DNA of 64,000 nucleotides, taken from assembly GCF_026167525.1 (NCBI RefSeq), contig NZ_CP110679.1, forward strand, positions 1,054,001-1,118,000. The letters run 5' to 3'. Position numbers and translations under genes: made by a program. The stretch is from Sphingomonas sp. M1-B02. GTDB taxonomy: Bacteria; Pseudomonadota; Alphaproteobacteria; Sphingomonadales; Sphingomonadaceae. This document shows, in pieces, positions 41,227 through 49,729 of this stretch. The notes below the pieces were generated by a model. It saw only the letters and a program-made list of their open reading frames with translations, did not search any database and was not told the origin of the DNA. Position 1 is the stretch's first letter; each line of letters starts with the position of its first letter.

Positions 41227-42195
41227 ATGGAAGTCGTCGCAGTCGATATCGGCGGAACGCATGCCCGCTTCGCGCTGGCCGAAGTGGCGAAAGGTCGCGT
41301 GGTCTCGATCAGCGAGCCGGTGACGCAGAAGGTCGCCGAGCATCCGAGCCTGCAGCTCGCCTGGCAGGCGTTCGCCGCCACGCTCGATCGCCCGATGCCT
41401 AAGGCTGCCGCGATCGCGCTCGCCTCGCCGATCAGCGGCGACATCATCAAGCTTACCAATAATCCCTGGATCATCCGCCCCGCCTTGATCCCCGAGCGGC
41501 TCGGCGCCGAGACCTGGACGCTGGTCAACGATTTCGAGGCGATCGGCCATGCCGTTGCCCAGCTGGACGACGATTCCTTCCTGCATCTGTGCGGGCCCGA
41601 AAAGTCCCTGCCCGATCGCGGATCGATCACGGTCTGCGGCCCCGGCACCGGGCTCGGCGTGGCGCAGGTGTTTCGCCACGACGCCGGCTATCACATCATC
41701 GCCACCGAAGGCGGGCATGTCGATTTCGCCCCGCTCGATGCGATCGAGGACGCGTTCGTGCGCCATTTGCGCAAGACCTATACGCGCGTCTCGACCGAGC
41801 GGATCGTCGCCGGGCCGGCGATCGTCGCGATCTACGAGACGCTGGCCGAGCTCGAGCGCCGCCCCGTCCCGCGGCACGACGACCGGCAACTGTGGGACCT
41901 GGCGTTCGAGGGCAAAGACAGCCTGGCCGCCGCCGCGCTCGATCGCTTCTGCCTGAGCCTGGGCGCGGTCGCGGGCGATCTGGCGCTCACCCATGGGCCC
42001 ACCGGAGTCGTCATCGCCGGCGGTCTGGGCTTGCGCCTGAAGGATCATTTGCTGCAATCGGGCTTCGGCGAGCGTTTCGTTGCCAAGGGTCGCTTCCGCA
42101 ACCTGATGGCGTCGATCCCCGTCAAGCTGATCACGCATCCGCAGCCGGGCCTGTATGGCGCCGCCGCGGCCTTCGCCCAGGAGCATGCCCGTTGA
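41227..42195 (+). CDS. glk: Glucokinase
   Basis: 322 residues of the E. coli Glk group (not ROK). Phosphate-binding VAVDIGGTHARFALAEV at the N terminus; IALASPISGDIIKLTNNPW; LVNDFEAIGHAVAQL with the catalytic Asp; VCGPGTGLGVAQV; ATEGGHVDFAP; GVVIAGGLGLRL near the end. It phosphorylates glucose with ATP at the entry to the pathway. GGAG stands seven bases above the ATG. Its stop overlaps the eda start. Confidence 0.95.
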   Translation: MEVVAVDIGGTHARFALAEVAKGRVVSISEPVTQKVAEHPSLQLAWQAFAATLDRPMPKAAAIALASPISGDIIKLTNNPWIIRPALIPERLGAETWTLVNDFEAIGHAVAQLDDDSFLHLCGPEKSLPDRGSITVCGPGTGLGVAQVFRHDAGYHIIATEGGHVDFAPLDAIEDAFVRHLRKTYTRVSTERIVAGPAIVAIYETLAELERRPVPRHDDRQLWDLAFEGKDSLAAAALDRFCLSLGAVAGDLALTHGPTGVVIAGGLGLRLKDHLLQSGFGERFVAKGRFRNLMASIPVKLITHPQPGLYGAAAAFAQEHAR

Positions 42196-42794
42196 CCATC
42201 GAAGACATCATGCGCACCGCGCCGGTCATCCCGGTGCTGGTGATCGAGGATGCCGCCACCGCCCGCCCACTGGCCGAGGCGCTGGTCCGCGGTGGCCTGC
42301 GCGTGCTCGAAGTGACGATGCGCACGCCCGCCGCGCTCGACGCGATCCGCGAGATGAAGCAGGTTCCCGGCGCGATCGTCGGCGCGGGCACGGTGGTCAA
42401 TACGGCCCAGTTCGATCAGGTGATGGATGCCGATGTCGAGTTCATCGTCTCGCCCGGGCTGACCGAGACGCTCGCCGCGCCGATCATCGCCAGCGGCGTG
42501 CCCTATCTGCCCGGCATCGCCAGCGCCGCGGACATCATGCGCGGGCTCGATCTGGGGCTCGATCATTTCAAATTCTTCCCCGCGGAGACTTCGGGCGGGC
42601 TCAAGGCGCTCAAGGCGCTCGCCGCGCCTTTCTATCAGGGGAAATTCTGCCCCACCGGCGGCGTCACGCTGGCGAGCGCACCCGAGTGGCTGGCGTTCGA
42701 CCCGGTGCTGTGCGTCGGCGGCAGCTGGATCGCGACCGGCACGATGGACGATGTCGAAGCCAAGGCGAGGGCCGCCGCCGCGCTGCCGCGATAG
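42192..42794 (+). CDS. eda: KDPG aldolase (2-keto-3-deoxy-6-phosphogluconate aldolase)
   Basis: 200 residues from TTG 42192, whose TTGA overlaps the glk stop; AGGAG lies eight bases upstream and the product then opens MTIEDIMRTAPVIPVLVIED as in other KDPG aldolases. The catalytic Glu is E40 in LRVLEVTMRT and the Schiff-base Lys is K127 in DHFKFFPAE. It splits KDPG into pyruvate and glyceraldehyde 3-phosphate, completing the five-gene pathway unit. ATG 42210 is a shorter option. Confidence 0.94.
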   Translation: MTIEDIMRTAPVIPVLVIEDAATARPLAEALVRGGLRVLEVTMRTPAALDAIREMKQVPGAIVGAGTVVNTAQFDQVMDADVEFIVSPGLTETLAAPIIASGVPYLPGIASAADIMRGLDLGLDHFKFFPAETSGGLKALKALAAPFYQGKFCPTGGVTLASAPEWLAFDPVLCVGGSWIATGTMDDVEAKARAAAALPR

Positions 42795-42861
42795 GGCGGC
42801 CGATCGGCGGGCGCCGGGATATATTTCGTCTTCGGCCCACGATATCTGAACGCTTGGGCCC

Positions 42862-44187
42862 ATGCGTCGTTGGGCGTCGGTGGAAATCAAAGACCTGGCC
42901 CCCGATCCCTATATCCTGATCCTGACGGGGGCCGGCGTGCTGATCGCGCTGGTCGCCTGGCTGCCGTTGGCGCTCAAGCGCGTGCCGCTGTCGCTGCCGA
43001 TCATCTGCATCGGCATCGGCGCCGCGATCTTCTCGCTGCCAATGGTCACGCTGCGCCCGCTACCGCTCGACTATCCCGAGATCACCGAGCGCTTCACCGA
43101 ATTCGTCGTGATCATCGCGCTGATGGGGGCGGGCCTGAAGCTGGATCGGCCGTTCGGCTGGAAGCGGTGGAGCGTAACCTGGCGACTGCTGGCAATCACG
43201 ATGCCCCTGGGCATCCTGGCGATCACCCTGCTGGGCGGCGGGCTGCTGGGGCTGCCCTGGGTCGCGGCCCTGCTGCTCGCGGCCACCCTGGCGCCAACCG
43301 ATCCGGTGCTTGCCTCCGATGTTCAGGTCGGGCCGCCCAAATCGGGCGAGGAGGATGAGGTGCGCTTCGGGCTCACGTCCGAGGCTGGGCTCAACGACGG
43401 CCTTGCCTTTCCGTTCGTGCACCTCGCCATCGTCCTTGGCCTCGCCGCGACGACCGGCGAGCCGTGGCTGGGGGAATGGGTGCTGTACAATGTGCTGTGG
43501 GAGATCGTCGGCGGCGTCGCTGCGGGCTGGCTGATCGGCAAGGCGTTCGGCTGGCTCACCTTCCACGTGCCCGCCGACACCAAGCTGGCCAAGACCGGTG
43601 ACGGGCTCATCGCAATCTCGGCGACCTTCGTCTCCTACGGCCTGACCGAAGTGATCCACTGCTATGGCTTCCTGGCCGTCTTCATCACGGCGCTGACGCT
43701 GCGCCGGTCGCACCGCAACCATGATTTCAACCGGCAGATGCACGACATCACCGAGCAGATCGAACGGTTGGCGATGATGGTGCTGTTGCTGCTGTTCGGC
43801 GGCGCGATGGTGAGCGGGCTGCTGAGCGCGCTACAATGGGTCGATATCGCCGCCGCGCTGTTCATTCTGCTCGTGGTCCGCCCGGCGGGGGGTCTGATCG
43901 CGCTGATCGGCTTCAAGGCGAGCAAGACCGAAAAGCTCACCCTTGCTTTCTTCGGCATTCGCGGGGTGGGGTCATTCTATTATCTCGCTTATGGCCTGAA
44001 CCATATGGAGCTTGGGATGGGAGAGCGGCTCTGGGCGATCGTCGGACTCGTCGCTTTGTTGTCGATCCTGCTGCACGGACTTTCGGTCACCCAGGCGATG
44101 CGCTCGCTCGATCGCGAGCAGGGGCGCGACCCCGATGCGGAGGATGCCACGCCGCCGCCGGGGCTACAGGGACCGGCCGCGAACTGA
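42862..44187 (+). CDS. CPA1-family cation:proton antiporter (NhaP-like)
   Basis: 441 residues with about twelve transmembrane segments. The ion-binding motifs are LAPTDPVLASDVQVG and LTSEAGLNDGLAFPFVHLAI, the TDP and END-like sites of CPA1 exchangers; FGIRGVGSFYYLAYG lies near the end. It should exchange Na+ or K+ for protons at the inner membrane. The cytoplasmic C-terminal tail is short (about 30 residues). It is convergent with mltG; only five bases separate the stops. Confidence 0.92.
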   Translation: MRRWASVEIKDLAPDPYILILTGAGVLIALVAWLPLALKRVPLSLPIICIGIGAAIFSLPMVTLRPLPLDYPEITERFTEFVVIIALMGAGLKLDRPFGWKRWSVTWRLLAITMPLGILAITLLGGGLLGLPWVAALLLAATLAPTDPVLASDVQVGPPKSGEEDEVRFGLTSEAGLNDGLAFPFVHLAIVLGLAATTGEPWLGEWVLYNVLWEIVGGVAAGWLIGKAFGWLTFHVPADTKLAKTGDGLIAISATFVSYGLTEVIHCYGFLAVFITALTLRRSHRNHDFNRQMHDITEQIERLAMMVLLLLFGGAMVSGLLSALQWVDIAAALFILLVVRPAGGLIALIGFKASKTEKLTLAFFGIRGVGSFYYLAYGLNHMELGMGERLWAIVGLVALLSILLHGLSVTQAMRSLDREQGRDPDAEDATPPPGLQGPAAN

Positions 44188-44192
44188 GCGTC

Positions 44193-45155
44193 TCACATCT
44201 CCCCGCGCGCCCGCCGCAGTGCATACCATTTCTGGACATTGGCATTATGCTGTTCGAGCGTATCGGCAAAAACATGCCCGCCGGTGCCGTCGGCCACGAA
44301 ATAGAGCGCGCTGGTCTGCGCCGGATCGAGCACCGCGTCGATGCTGGCGCGGCCCGGATTGGCGATCGGCCCGGCCGGCAGCCCGGTCATCGCATAGGTA
44401 TTATACTGGTTTACCGCGCGCAGTTCGGACTGGAGGATGCGGCGACCCAGCGGCTTGCCCTTGGTGATCGGGTAGATGATCGTCGGATCGGCCTGGAGCA
44501 TCATGTTACGCCGCAGCCGGTTCGAATAGACGGCGGCCACGGTACGCCGCTCCTCGGGTTTGCCGGTTTCCTTCTCGACGATCGACGCCAGCGTCAGCGC
44601 CTCGAGCGGGGTGTTCACCGCGATGCCGGGCTTGCGCTTCTCCCACGCTTTGGCGAGATAATCGGACATCGCTTTCTGCATCCGATCTAGGATCGCTTGG
44701 CGGGTGTCGCCGCGATTGTAGGAATAGCTGTCGGGCAGGACGCTTCCCTCAGCCGGCACCGTGACCGGGCCGCTGAGCTGCGGTGCCGCCATCACCCTTT
44801 CGTGAACGAGGATCGAGGGCATGCCCTCCGGAATCATGACGAAGCGCTGGAGCGTGCGTCCGCCCTGCAGCAGTTTGAGGATGTCGGCCTGGCTGAGCCG
44901 CGCCGGTACGCGATATTCGCCGGCCTTGATCGCCTCGCCGCTGCCGAGAAACTTCGAGAGCAAGACGAAACGGCGCGCTGACGTGATCGCTCCGGCTTTC
45001 TCAAGCTCGGTCGCGGCGCGGGTGAGGGTCGCGCCCTCGGGGATCATCACGGTCAGGTTGGTCGGCGCGGGGCCGGCCCCGCCCCACAGCTGCAGCACCC
45101 CCACGCCGAGAGCGAGCAGCGCCAGCACTGCTACCAGCAGCGCGCATCCGCCCAA
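44193..45155 (-). CDS. mltG: Endolytic murein transglycosylase MltG
   Basis: 320 residues. A single N-terminal membrane helix (CALLVAVLALLALGVGVLQLW), a LysM-like subdomain (LTVMIPEGATLTRAATELEKAG), then the YceG catalytic domain: EALTLASIVEKETGKPEERRTVAAVYSNRLRRNMMLQADPTIIYPI with the catalytic Glu in VEKETG. It cuts nascent glycan strands and helps set their length. The start is uncertain: TTG 45155 is the only standard codon in frame, but upstream codons encode an Arg-rich stretch (VPRRRRLGG) suiting a membrane anchor, so initiation may be at a CTG near 45206 overlapping the fabF end. Confidence 0.93.
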   Translation of the reverse strand: MGGCALLVAVLALLALGVGVLQLWGGAGPAPTNLTVMIPEGATLTRAATELEKAGAITSARRFVLLSKFLGSGEAIKAGEYRVPARLSQADILKLLQGGRTLQRFVMIPEGMPSILVHERVMAAPQLSGPVTVPAEGSVLPDSYSYNRGDTRQAILDRMQKAMSDYLAKAWEKRKPGIAVNTPLEALTLASIVEKETGKPEERRTVAAVYSNRLRRNMMLQADPTIIYPITKGKPLGRRILQSELRAVNQYNTYAMTGLPAGPIANPGRASIDAVLDPAQTSALYFVADGTGGHVFADTLEQHNANVQKWYALRRARGEM

Positions 45156-45198
45156 GCGTCGCCGCCGCGGTACGGCCGTGGCCGGCGACGGCCCGTTC

Positions 45199-46458
45199 TC
45201 AGACAGCCTTCATCACCAGGCTGGCATTGGTGCCGCCGAAGCCGAAGCTGTTGTTGAGCACGGCCTTGATCTTGCGCTCCTTGGCCTTGAACGGCACCAG
45301 ATCGATTCCGACGCAATTCTCGCTCGGATTGTCCAGGTTGAGTGTCGGGGGGGCGATCTGGTCGCGCATCGCCAGGATGCAGAAGATGCTCTCAACCGCG
45401 CCGGCGCCGCCGAGCAGATGACCGATCGCCGACTTGGTCGAGCTCATCGACAAGGTGTCGATCGCGCTGCCGAACAGCCGTCGCACTGCGCCCAGCTCAA
45501 GCTCGTCGCCAAGCGGCGTCGAGGTGCCGTGGGCGTTGATATAGTCGATGTCGGCGAAATCGAGCCCGGACTTCTTCATAGCCATCTGCATCGAACGGAA
45601 CGCGCCCGAACCCTCGGGATGCGGCGCGGTGACGTGATAGGCGTCGCCCGACAGGCCATAGCCGATCACTTCGGCATAGATTTTCGCGCCGCGCTTCTTG
45701 GCATGCTCATATTCCTCGAGCACCACCACGCCGGCGCCCTCGCCCATCACGAAGCCGTCGCGATTCTCGTCCCAGGGGCGACTGCCCCTGGTGGGATCAT
45801 CGCGGAAGTTGGTGGAGAGCGCGCGCGCCTGGCCGAAGCCGGCGATGCCGATCGGGCATATCGCACCCTCGGCGCCGCCCGCCAGCATGATATCGGCATC
45901 GTCCATCGCGATCATCCGCGCCGCGTCGCCGATCGAATGCGCGCCGGTCGAGCAGGCGGTGACCACGGCGTGATTGGGGCCCATCAGGCCATATTTGATC
46001 GAGACCTGGCCCGAGATCAGGTTGATCAGCCGGCCATGGACGAAGTGCGGCGAAACCCGCTTGGGCCCCTTTGCGGCGAGCACGAGCGACTCGCTTTCGA
46101 TCCCCGGAAGCCCGCCGATGCCCGCGCCGATCGAGCAGCCCGCGCGGAAGCGGGTTGCCTCATCCATGTCGAGCAAGCCGGCATCTTCGATCGCCTGGCC
46201 CGCGGCATCGATGCCGAAGATAATGAACGGATCGACCTGGCGCTGGACTTTGTGATCGACGCGCAGGTTCGGATCGAAGCCATATTCGTGCCCGGCCGGC
46301 TTCACTTCGCAGGCATAATTGCTGTGAAACTCGGTCGCGTCGAAGCGCGTGATCGTCGCCGCGCCCGATTTGGCGGCGATGATGTTCTTCCAGGCCGTCT
46401 CGACATCGGCACCCAGCGGGGTGACGAGCCCGAGCCCGGTCACAACTACGCGGCGCAT
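45199..46458 (-). CDS. fabF: 3-oxoacyl-ACP synthase II
   Basis: 419 residues of the thiolase fold. The Cys-His-His triad is C169 in VVTACSTGAHS, H310 in DYINAHGTSTPLGD and H347 in SAIGHLLGGAG; GFGGTNASLV closes the protein. It extends acyl chains with malonyl-ACP and handles the C16 to C18 step for unsaturated fatty acids. It follows acpP by 135 bases, with a terminator-like hairpin between them. MRRVVVTGLGLVTPLG is a typical start. Confidence 0.96.
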   Translation of the reverse strand: MRRVVVTGLGLVTPLGADVETAWKNIIAAKSGAATITRFDATEFHSNYACEVKPAGHEYGFDPNLRVDHKVQRQVDPFIIFGIDAAGQAIEDAGLLDMDEATRFRAGCSIGAGIGGLPGIESESLVLAAKGPKRVSPHFVHGRLINLISGQVSIKYGLMGPNHAVVTACSTGAHSIGDAARMIAMDDADIMLAGGAEGAICPIGIAGFGQARALSTNFRDDPTRGSRPWDENRDGFVMGEGAGVVVLEEYEHAKKRGAKIYAEVIGYGLSGDAYHVTAPHPEGSGAFRSMQMAMKKSGLDFADIDYINAHGTSTPLGDELELGAVRRLFGSAIDTLSMSSTKSAIGHLLGGAGAVESIFCILAMRDQIAPPTLNLDNPSENCVGIDLVPFKAKERKIKAVLNNSFGFGGTNASLVMKAV

Positions 46459-46508
46459 GGCACTCTCTCCGTCATATTCTGTTCAATCGCGACAAGCGCT
46501 GAAAACGA

Positions 46509-46552
46509 AACGGCTCCCCGCCCTCTCTTTCGAGCCCGGACGGGAAGCCGTT
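46509..46552 (-). terminator. Hairpin between acpP and fabF, terminator or attenuator
   Basis: Minus-strand AACGGCTTCCCG pairs imperfectly with CGGGGAGCCGTT around a 20-base loop, and TCGTTTTC follows. It sits in the middle of the fab unit, where partial termination would allow more acpP than fabF transcript. Confidence 0.5.
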
Positions 46553-46593
46553 GAAAGGCAGTACCGGTCCATGCCGGGATCGCCGAAAGGCGA

Positions 46594-46842
46594 TCAGTCT
46601 TCCTGATGTTCGCTGATGTACGACACTGCGTCGCCCACCGTGGTGATCTTCTCGGCAGCGTCGTCGGGGATTTCCACGCCGAACTCTTCCTCGAAGGCCA
46701 TCACCAGCTCGACGATGTCGAGGCTGTCCGCACCCAGGTCGTCGATGAAGCTCGCTTCGGGCTTCACTTCGCCGGCGTCTACGCCGAGATGATCGACAAC
46801 GAGCGCCGAGACGCGCTGGGTGATCTCTTCCTGGTTGGCCAT
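46594..46842 (-). CDS. acpP: Acyl carrier protein
   Basis: 82 residues, acidic. The phosphopantetheine site is S40 in [33 protein letters not shown], identical in form to AcpP of other proteobacteria. It carries growing acyl chains as thioesters. The gene lies between a secreted-protein gene and fabF in the fab unit. Confidence 0.97.
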   Translation of the reverse strand: MANQEEITQRVSALVVDHLGVDAGEVKPEASFIDDLGADSLDIVELVMAFEEEFGVEIPDDAAEKITTVGDAVSYISEHQED

Positions 46843-46943
46843 GGTCCCTGTTTTCCTTTGTCTGGGGCTCTAATCAGCTTGTGAACGCACCTAGATCGCC
46901 GCTGGTGCCGTTGCAAGGGGTGACACCCTTGCACGCGTAACGT

Positions 46944-47471
46944 TCAGGCCTGCGAAAAGTCGAAGCTGGCATATTGGATCGTGCTCAGAAACGCGAAATA
47001 TTCGTTGACCATCTCGGCATATTCGCGGGTCTGCTTCGCTTCGTCGGTCACCGCCGCGCGCACCAACCCCTGATTTTCCTCGGCAGTGAGCGGGCGGTTG
47101 CGCGACTCCTCGGGCAGTGCCTGGAACTGCTCTTCCAGCGCGGCGGGCTCGAAGCCGCGCTCGCCCATCACCCGCTCGGCGACCGACATTCCCAGCTTGG
47201 CGAGCGTATAGACTCGCGCCGCCTTCACCGCCGCCTCGGACCATTCATACTCGGTCGCGCAGGCCGCCGCCGCCCGGGCGATGCCCGCGCCCACCGCGGG
47301 ATCGTAATTAGGCCGCTTGCCCGTCTCTGCCAGGTTTCGCGCCACATCGGCGTGCAGCCTGGCGACGATAGCCGCGTCGACCTTCCCGGCGACGCAGTCG
47401 ATCGTCGCCAGATCGGCCGCCTGGGCGGGTGCTGCGACCAGGAACAGGCCGGCAATTGCTAGGATACGCAT
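46944..47471 (-). CDS. Secreted alpha-helical protein, function unknown
   Basis: 175 residues with a signal peptide (MRILAIAGLFLVAAPAQAAD). The mature part is mostly helical with two cysteines (IDCVAGKV, AAACATEYEW) that could form a disulfide. No motif I recognise. AGGAG lies eight bases above the start. It sits between fabG and acpP in the fab unit, an unusual place for an exported protein; whether it is co-transcribed is not known. Confidence 0.7.
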   Translation of the reverse strand: MRILAIAGLFLVAAPAQAADLATIDCVAGKVDAAIVARLHADVARNLAETGKRPNYDPAVGAGIARAAAACATEYEWSEAAVKAARVYTLAKLGMSVAERVMGERGFEPAALEEQFQALPEESRNRPLTAEENQGLVRAAVTDEAKQTREYAEMVNEYFAFLSTIQYASFDFSQA

Positions 47472-47499
47472 GATGTTCACTCCTGCCCCCAGGTTCGGA

Positions 47500-48237
47500 T
47501 CAGAGCATCGCCATCCCGCCGTTGACATGCAAGGTCTGTCCGGTGACGTAGCCCGCTTCCCTGCTCGCCAGATAGACCACCGCGGCGGCGACATCCTCGC
47601 CCGTGCCGAGATCGCCATTGGGGATGCGGCCGAGCAAGGCGGTCTTCTGCGCCTCGGGCAGCCCGTCGGTCATCGCCGAGCGGATGAAGCCGGGAGCGAC
47701 GCAGTTTACCGTGACGTTGCGGCTCGCCAGTTCCTGCGCCAGCGCCTTCGACATGCCGACCAGCCCGGCTTTCGATGCGGCATAGTTTACCTGCCCCGGA
47801 TTGCCCGTCGCGCCGACGACCGAGGTGATCGAGATCATCCGGCCGTAGCGCGCCTTCATCATCGGCTTGGCAGCGGCGCGCATCAGCCGGAACGCGGCTT
47901 CGAGGTTGACGCGGATGACCGTGTCCCACTCCTCATCCTTCATCCGCATCGCGAGGTTGTCGCGGGTGACGCCAGCATTGTTGACGAGGATATCGAGCTT
48001 GCCGAGCGCCTCGACGGCTTGGGGCACCAGCGCATCGACAGCGGCGCCGTCGGAAAGATTGCAGGCGAGCGCGACATGCCCGTCGCCGAGCTCGGCGCGG
48101 AACGCCTCCAGCTTCTCGGCATTGGATCCGGACAGCGCGAGCCGCGCCCCTTGGGCGGCGAGGCTTTTGGCGATGGCGGAGCCGATCCCCCCGGAAGCGC
48201 CGGTGACGAGTGCGGTCATGCCTGTAAGGTCGAACAT
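47500..48237 (-). CDS. fabG: 3-oxoacyl-ACP reductase
   Basis: 245 residues of the short-chain dehydrogenase fold. NADPH-binding TGASGGIGSAIAKSL, NNAGVTRD, and the catalytic S139, Y152 and K156 in ISITSVVGATGNPGQVNYAASKAGL. It reduces 3-oxoacyl-ACP in fatty acid synthesis. Its GGAG ribosome site and start are intact 22 bases from the inverted-repeat element that separates it from fabD. Confidence 0.96.
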   Translation of the reverse strand: MFDLTGMTALVTGASGGIGSAIAKSLAAQGARLALSGSNAEKLEAFRAELGDGHVALACNLSDGAAVDALVPQAVEALGKLDILVNNAGVTRDNLAMRMKDEEWDTVIRVNLEAAFRLMRAAAKPMMKARYGRMISITSVVGATGNPGQVNYAASKAGLVGMSKALAQELASRNVTVNCVAPGFIRSAMTDGLPEAQKTALLGRIPNGDLGTGEDVAAAVVYLASREAGYVTGQTLHVNGGMAML

Positions 48238-48254
48238 TTGAGTCTCCAGAAGAA

Positions 48255-48587
48255 TTATGGGTTCGCGCAACGACGCGACGACGCAACGGGGTTGTAGTTG
48301 TTGGCCAACCTTCGAACGCCTTCCATCAGCGTGGGGCCGCCGAAAATCTCCAGAAGCAACCGGTCATCGATCAGCAGATCGATCCGGAACGCCGCCTCAA
48401 ACCGCAACCCTTCAAATTCAATATCGACGGCGCGCTGCCGCGCGACCACATAGCCCAACGACGTCAGCTTGGCCGCAAGGACGGCTTCGTAGACGGACTC
48501 TAGCAGGCCAGGTCCCAGATCCCGGTGCAACCGCACCGAGATATCCAGAACGTCGCTGGCGATCTGCTCGATATCCCTCAAGTCCAA
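48255..48587 (-). CDS. GxxExxY-family protein with an internal deletion
   Basis: 110 residues. The name-giving motif is GPGLLESVYEAVL (about residues 25-37), after IASDVLDISVRLHRDL, and LLLEI follows. In family members about 30 residues, including a conserved TYLRL and LLINF stretch, lie between LLLEIK and NFG; here LLLEI is followed directly by FGGPTLMEGVRRLANN, so the core seems deleted in frame. The last residues (VASSRRCANP) are read from the inverted repeat. The start is TTG 48587, or TTG 48581 with GAGG seven bases upstream. Family function is not established; the fold is thought to be nuclease-like. Probably non-functional. Confidence 0.7.
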   Translation of the reverse strand: MDLRDIEQIASDVLDISVRLHRDLGPGLLESVYEAVLAAKLTSLGYVVARQRAVDIEFEGLRFEAAFRIDLLIDDRLLLEIFGGPTLMEGVRRLANNYNPVASSRRCANP

Positions 48588-48620
48588 ACCTCGTCGCGTC
48601 GTCGCGTCGTTGCGCGAACC
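48260..48620. mobile_element. Inverted-repeat-bounded GxxExxY element between fabD and fabG
   Basis: A 25-bp perfect inverted repeat (48260-48284 against 48596-48620) extends to 33 bp with two mismatches (48260-48292 against 48588-48620). It encloses the GxxExxY gene and fits neatly between the fabD stop (three bases away) and the fabG ribosome site. No transposase is encoded, so movement would need a protein in trans; the mobile reading is an inference. Confidence 0.6.
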
Positions 48621-48623
48621 ACT

Positions 48624-49559
48624 CTACAACGTTTTCGCCAGCGCCTCGATATCGTCCATCGAGACCACGCTGATCACCGCCGCATCCGCGGCGATGCGTT
48701 TGACCATTCCGCCGAGGACCTTGCCGCCGAGTTCGACGAAGGAGGTGACCCCCGCCGCCTGCATCGCCAGCACCGACTCGCGCCAGCGGACCATTCCGGT
48801 CACCTGCTCCACCAGCAGCGCGCGGATCAGCTCCGGATCGCCTGCCGGCGCGGCGGTGACGTTGGCGTAGAGCGGCACCAGCGCGCCCTGGATCGCCACG
48901 CCGCCAAGCGCCTCCGCCATCGCGTCGGCGGCGGGCTGCATCAGCGGGCAGTGGAACGGCGCCGATACCGGCAGCAGCAGCGCGCGCTTGGCGCCCATTT
49001 CCTTGGCCATGCCGATCGCGCGCTCGATCGCCTCGCGGTGGCCGGAGATTACGACCTGGCTCGGATCGTTATCGTTGGCGACGGTGCACACCTGGCCCTC
49101 GGCCGCGGCATCGGCGATCGCCTGTGCCTTCTCGACGTCGACGCCCAGCAACGCCGCCATCGCGCCGACGCCCACCGGCACCGCGGCCTGCATCGCCTCG
49201 CCGCGGGTGCGCAGCAGCTTCGCGGTCGTGGCGAGATCGATCGCGCCCGCCGCGCACAGCGCGCTATATTCGCCGAGCGAATGGCCCGCGACGAAATCGG
49301 CCTTGTCGGCCAGCGACAGCCCGGCTTCCTTCTCCAGCACGCGCAGCACTGCGATCGCATTGGCCATGATCGCCGGCTGGGCGTTGGCGGTGAGCGTGAG
49401 CTGGTCCTCGGGGCCCTCGGCCATCAGCTTCGAAAGCTTCTGCCCCAGCGCCTCGTCGACTTCCTGGAACACTTCGCGCGCGTGCGGGCTGGCGGCGCTC
49501 AGGGCGCTCCCCATGCCGACGGCCTGGCTGCCCTGGCCGGGGAAAATGAATGCACGCAT
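48624..49559 (-). CDS. fabD: Malonyl-CoA:ACP transacylase
   Basis: 311 residues. The nucleophile is S94 in VAGHSLGEYSALCAAG, the catalytic His is H203 in SAPFHCPLMQPAADAM, and MRAFIFPGQGSQAVGMG supplies the Gln of the oxyanion hole. It loads malonyl groups onto acyl carrier protein. First gene of the minus-strand fab unit. Confidence 0.96.
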   Translation of the reverse strand: MRAFIFPGQGSQAVGMGSALSAASPHAREVFQEVDEALGQKLSKLMAEGPEDQLTLTANAQPAIMANAIAVLRVLEKEAGLSLADKADFVAGHSLGEYSALCAAGAIDLATTAKLLRTRGEAMQAAVPVGVGAMAALLGVDVEKAQAIADAAAEGQVCTVANDNDPSQVVISGHREAIERAIGMAKEMGAKRALLLPVSAPFHCPLMQPAADAMAEALGGVAIQGALVPLYANVTAAPAGDPELIRALLVEQVTGMVRWRESVLAMQAAGVTSFVELGGKVLGGMVKRIAADAAVISVVSMDDIEALAKTL

Positions 49560-49729
49560 CTCGCTCTCCTATGTCTGGGGCCGCGCGGTAGAGCCGATGG
49601 CATGCCGGGGCAAGTTCGGCCCGGTTACAAACTGCGACCATTTCGCCCCATCTCCGGGACAGGTCTGCGACACCCGACTCCTATTTATTGATCAACGCCA
49701 ATGACGGCGTCCATTCAGGAGTAGCAGTC

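Noticed and set aside
48260..48620. A classical insertion sequence between fabD and fabG
   Set aside because: No transposase, and I could not see a target-site duplication. Kept as a possible non-autonomous element only.
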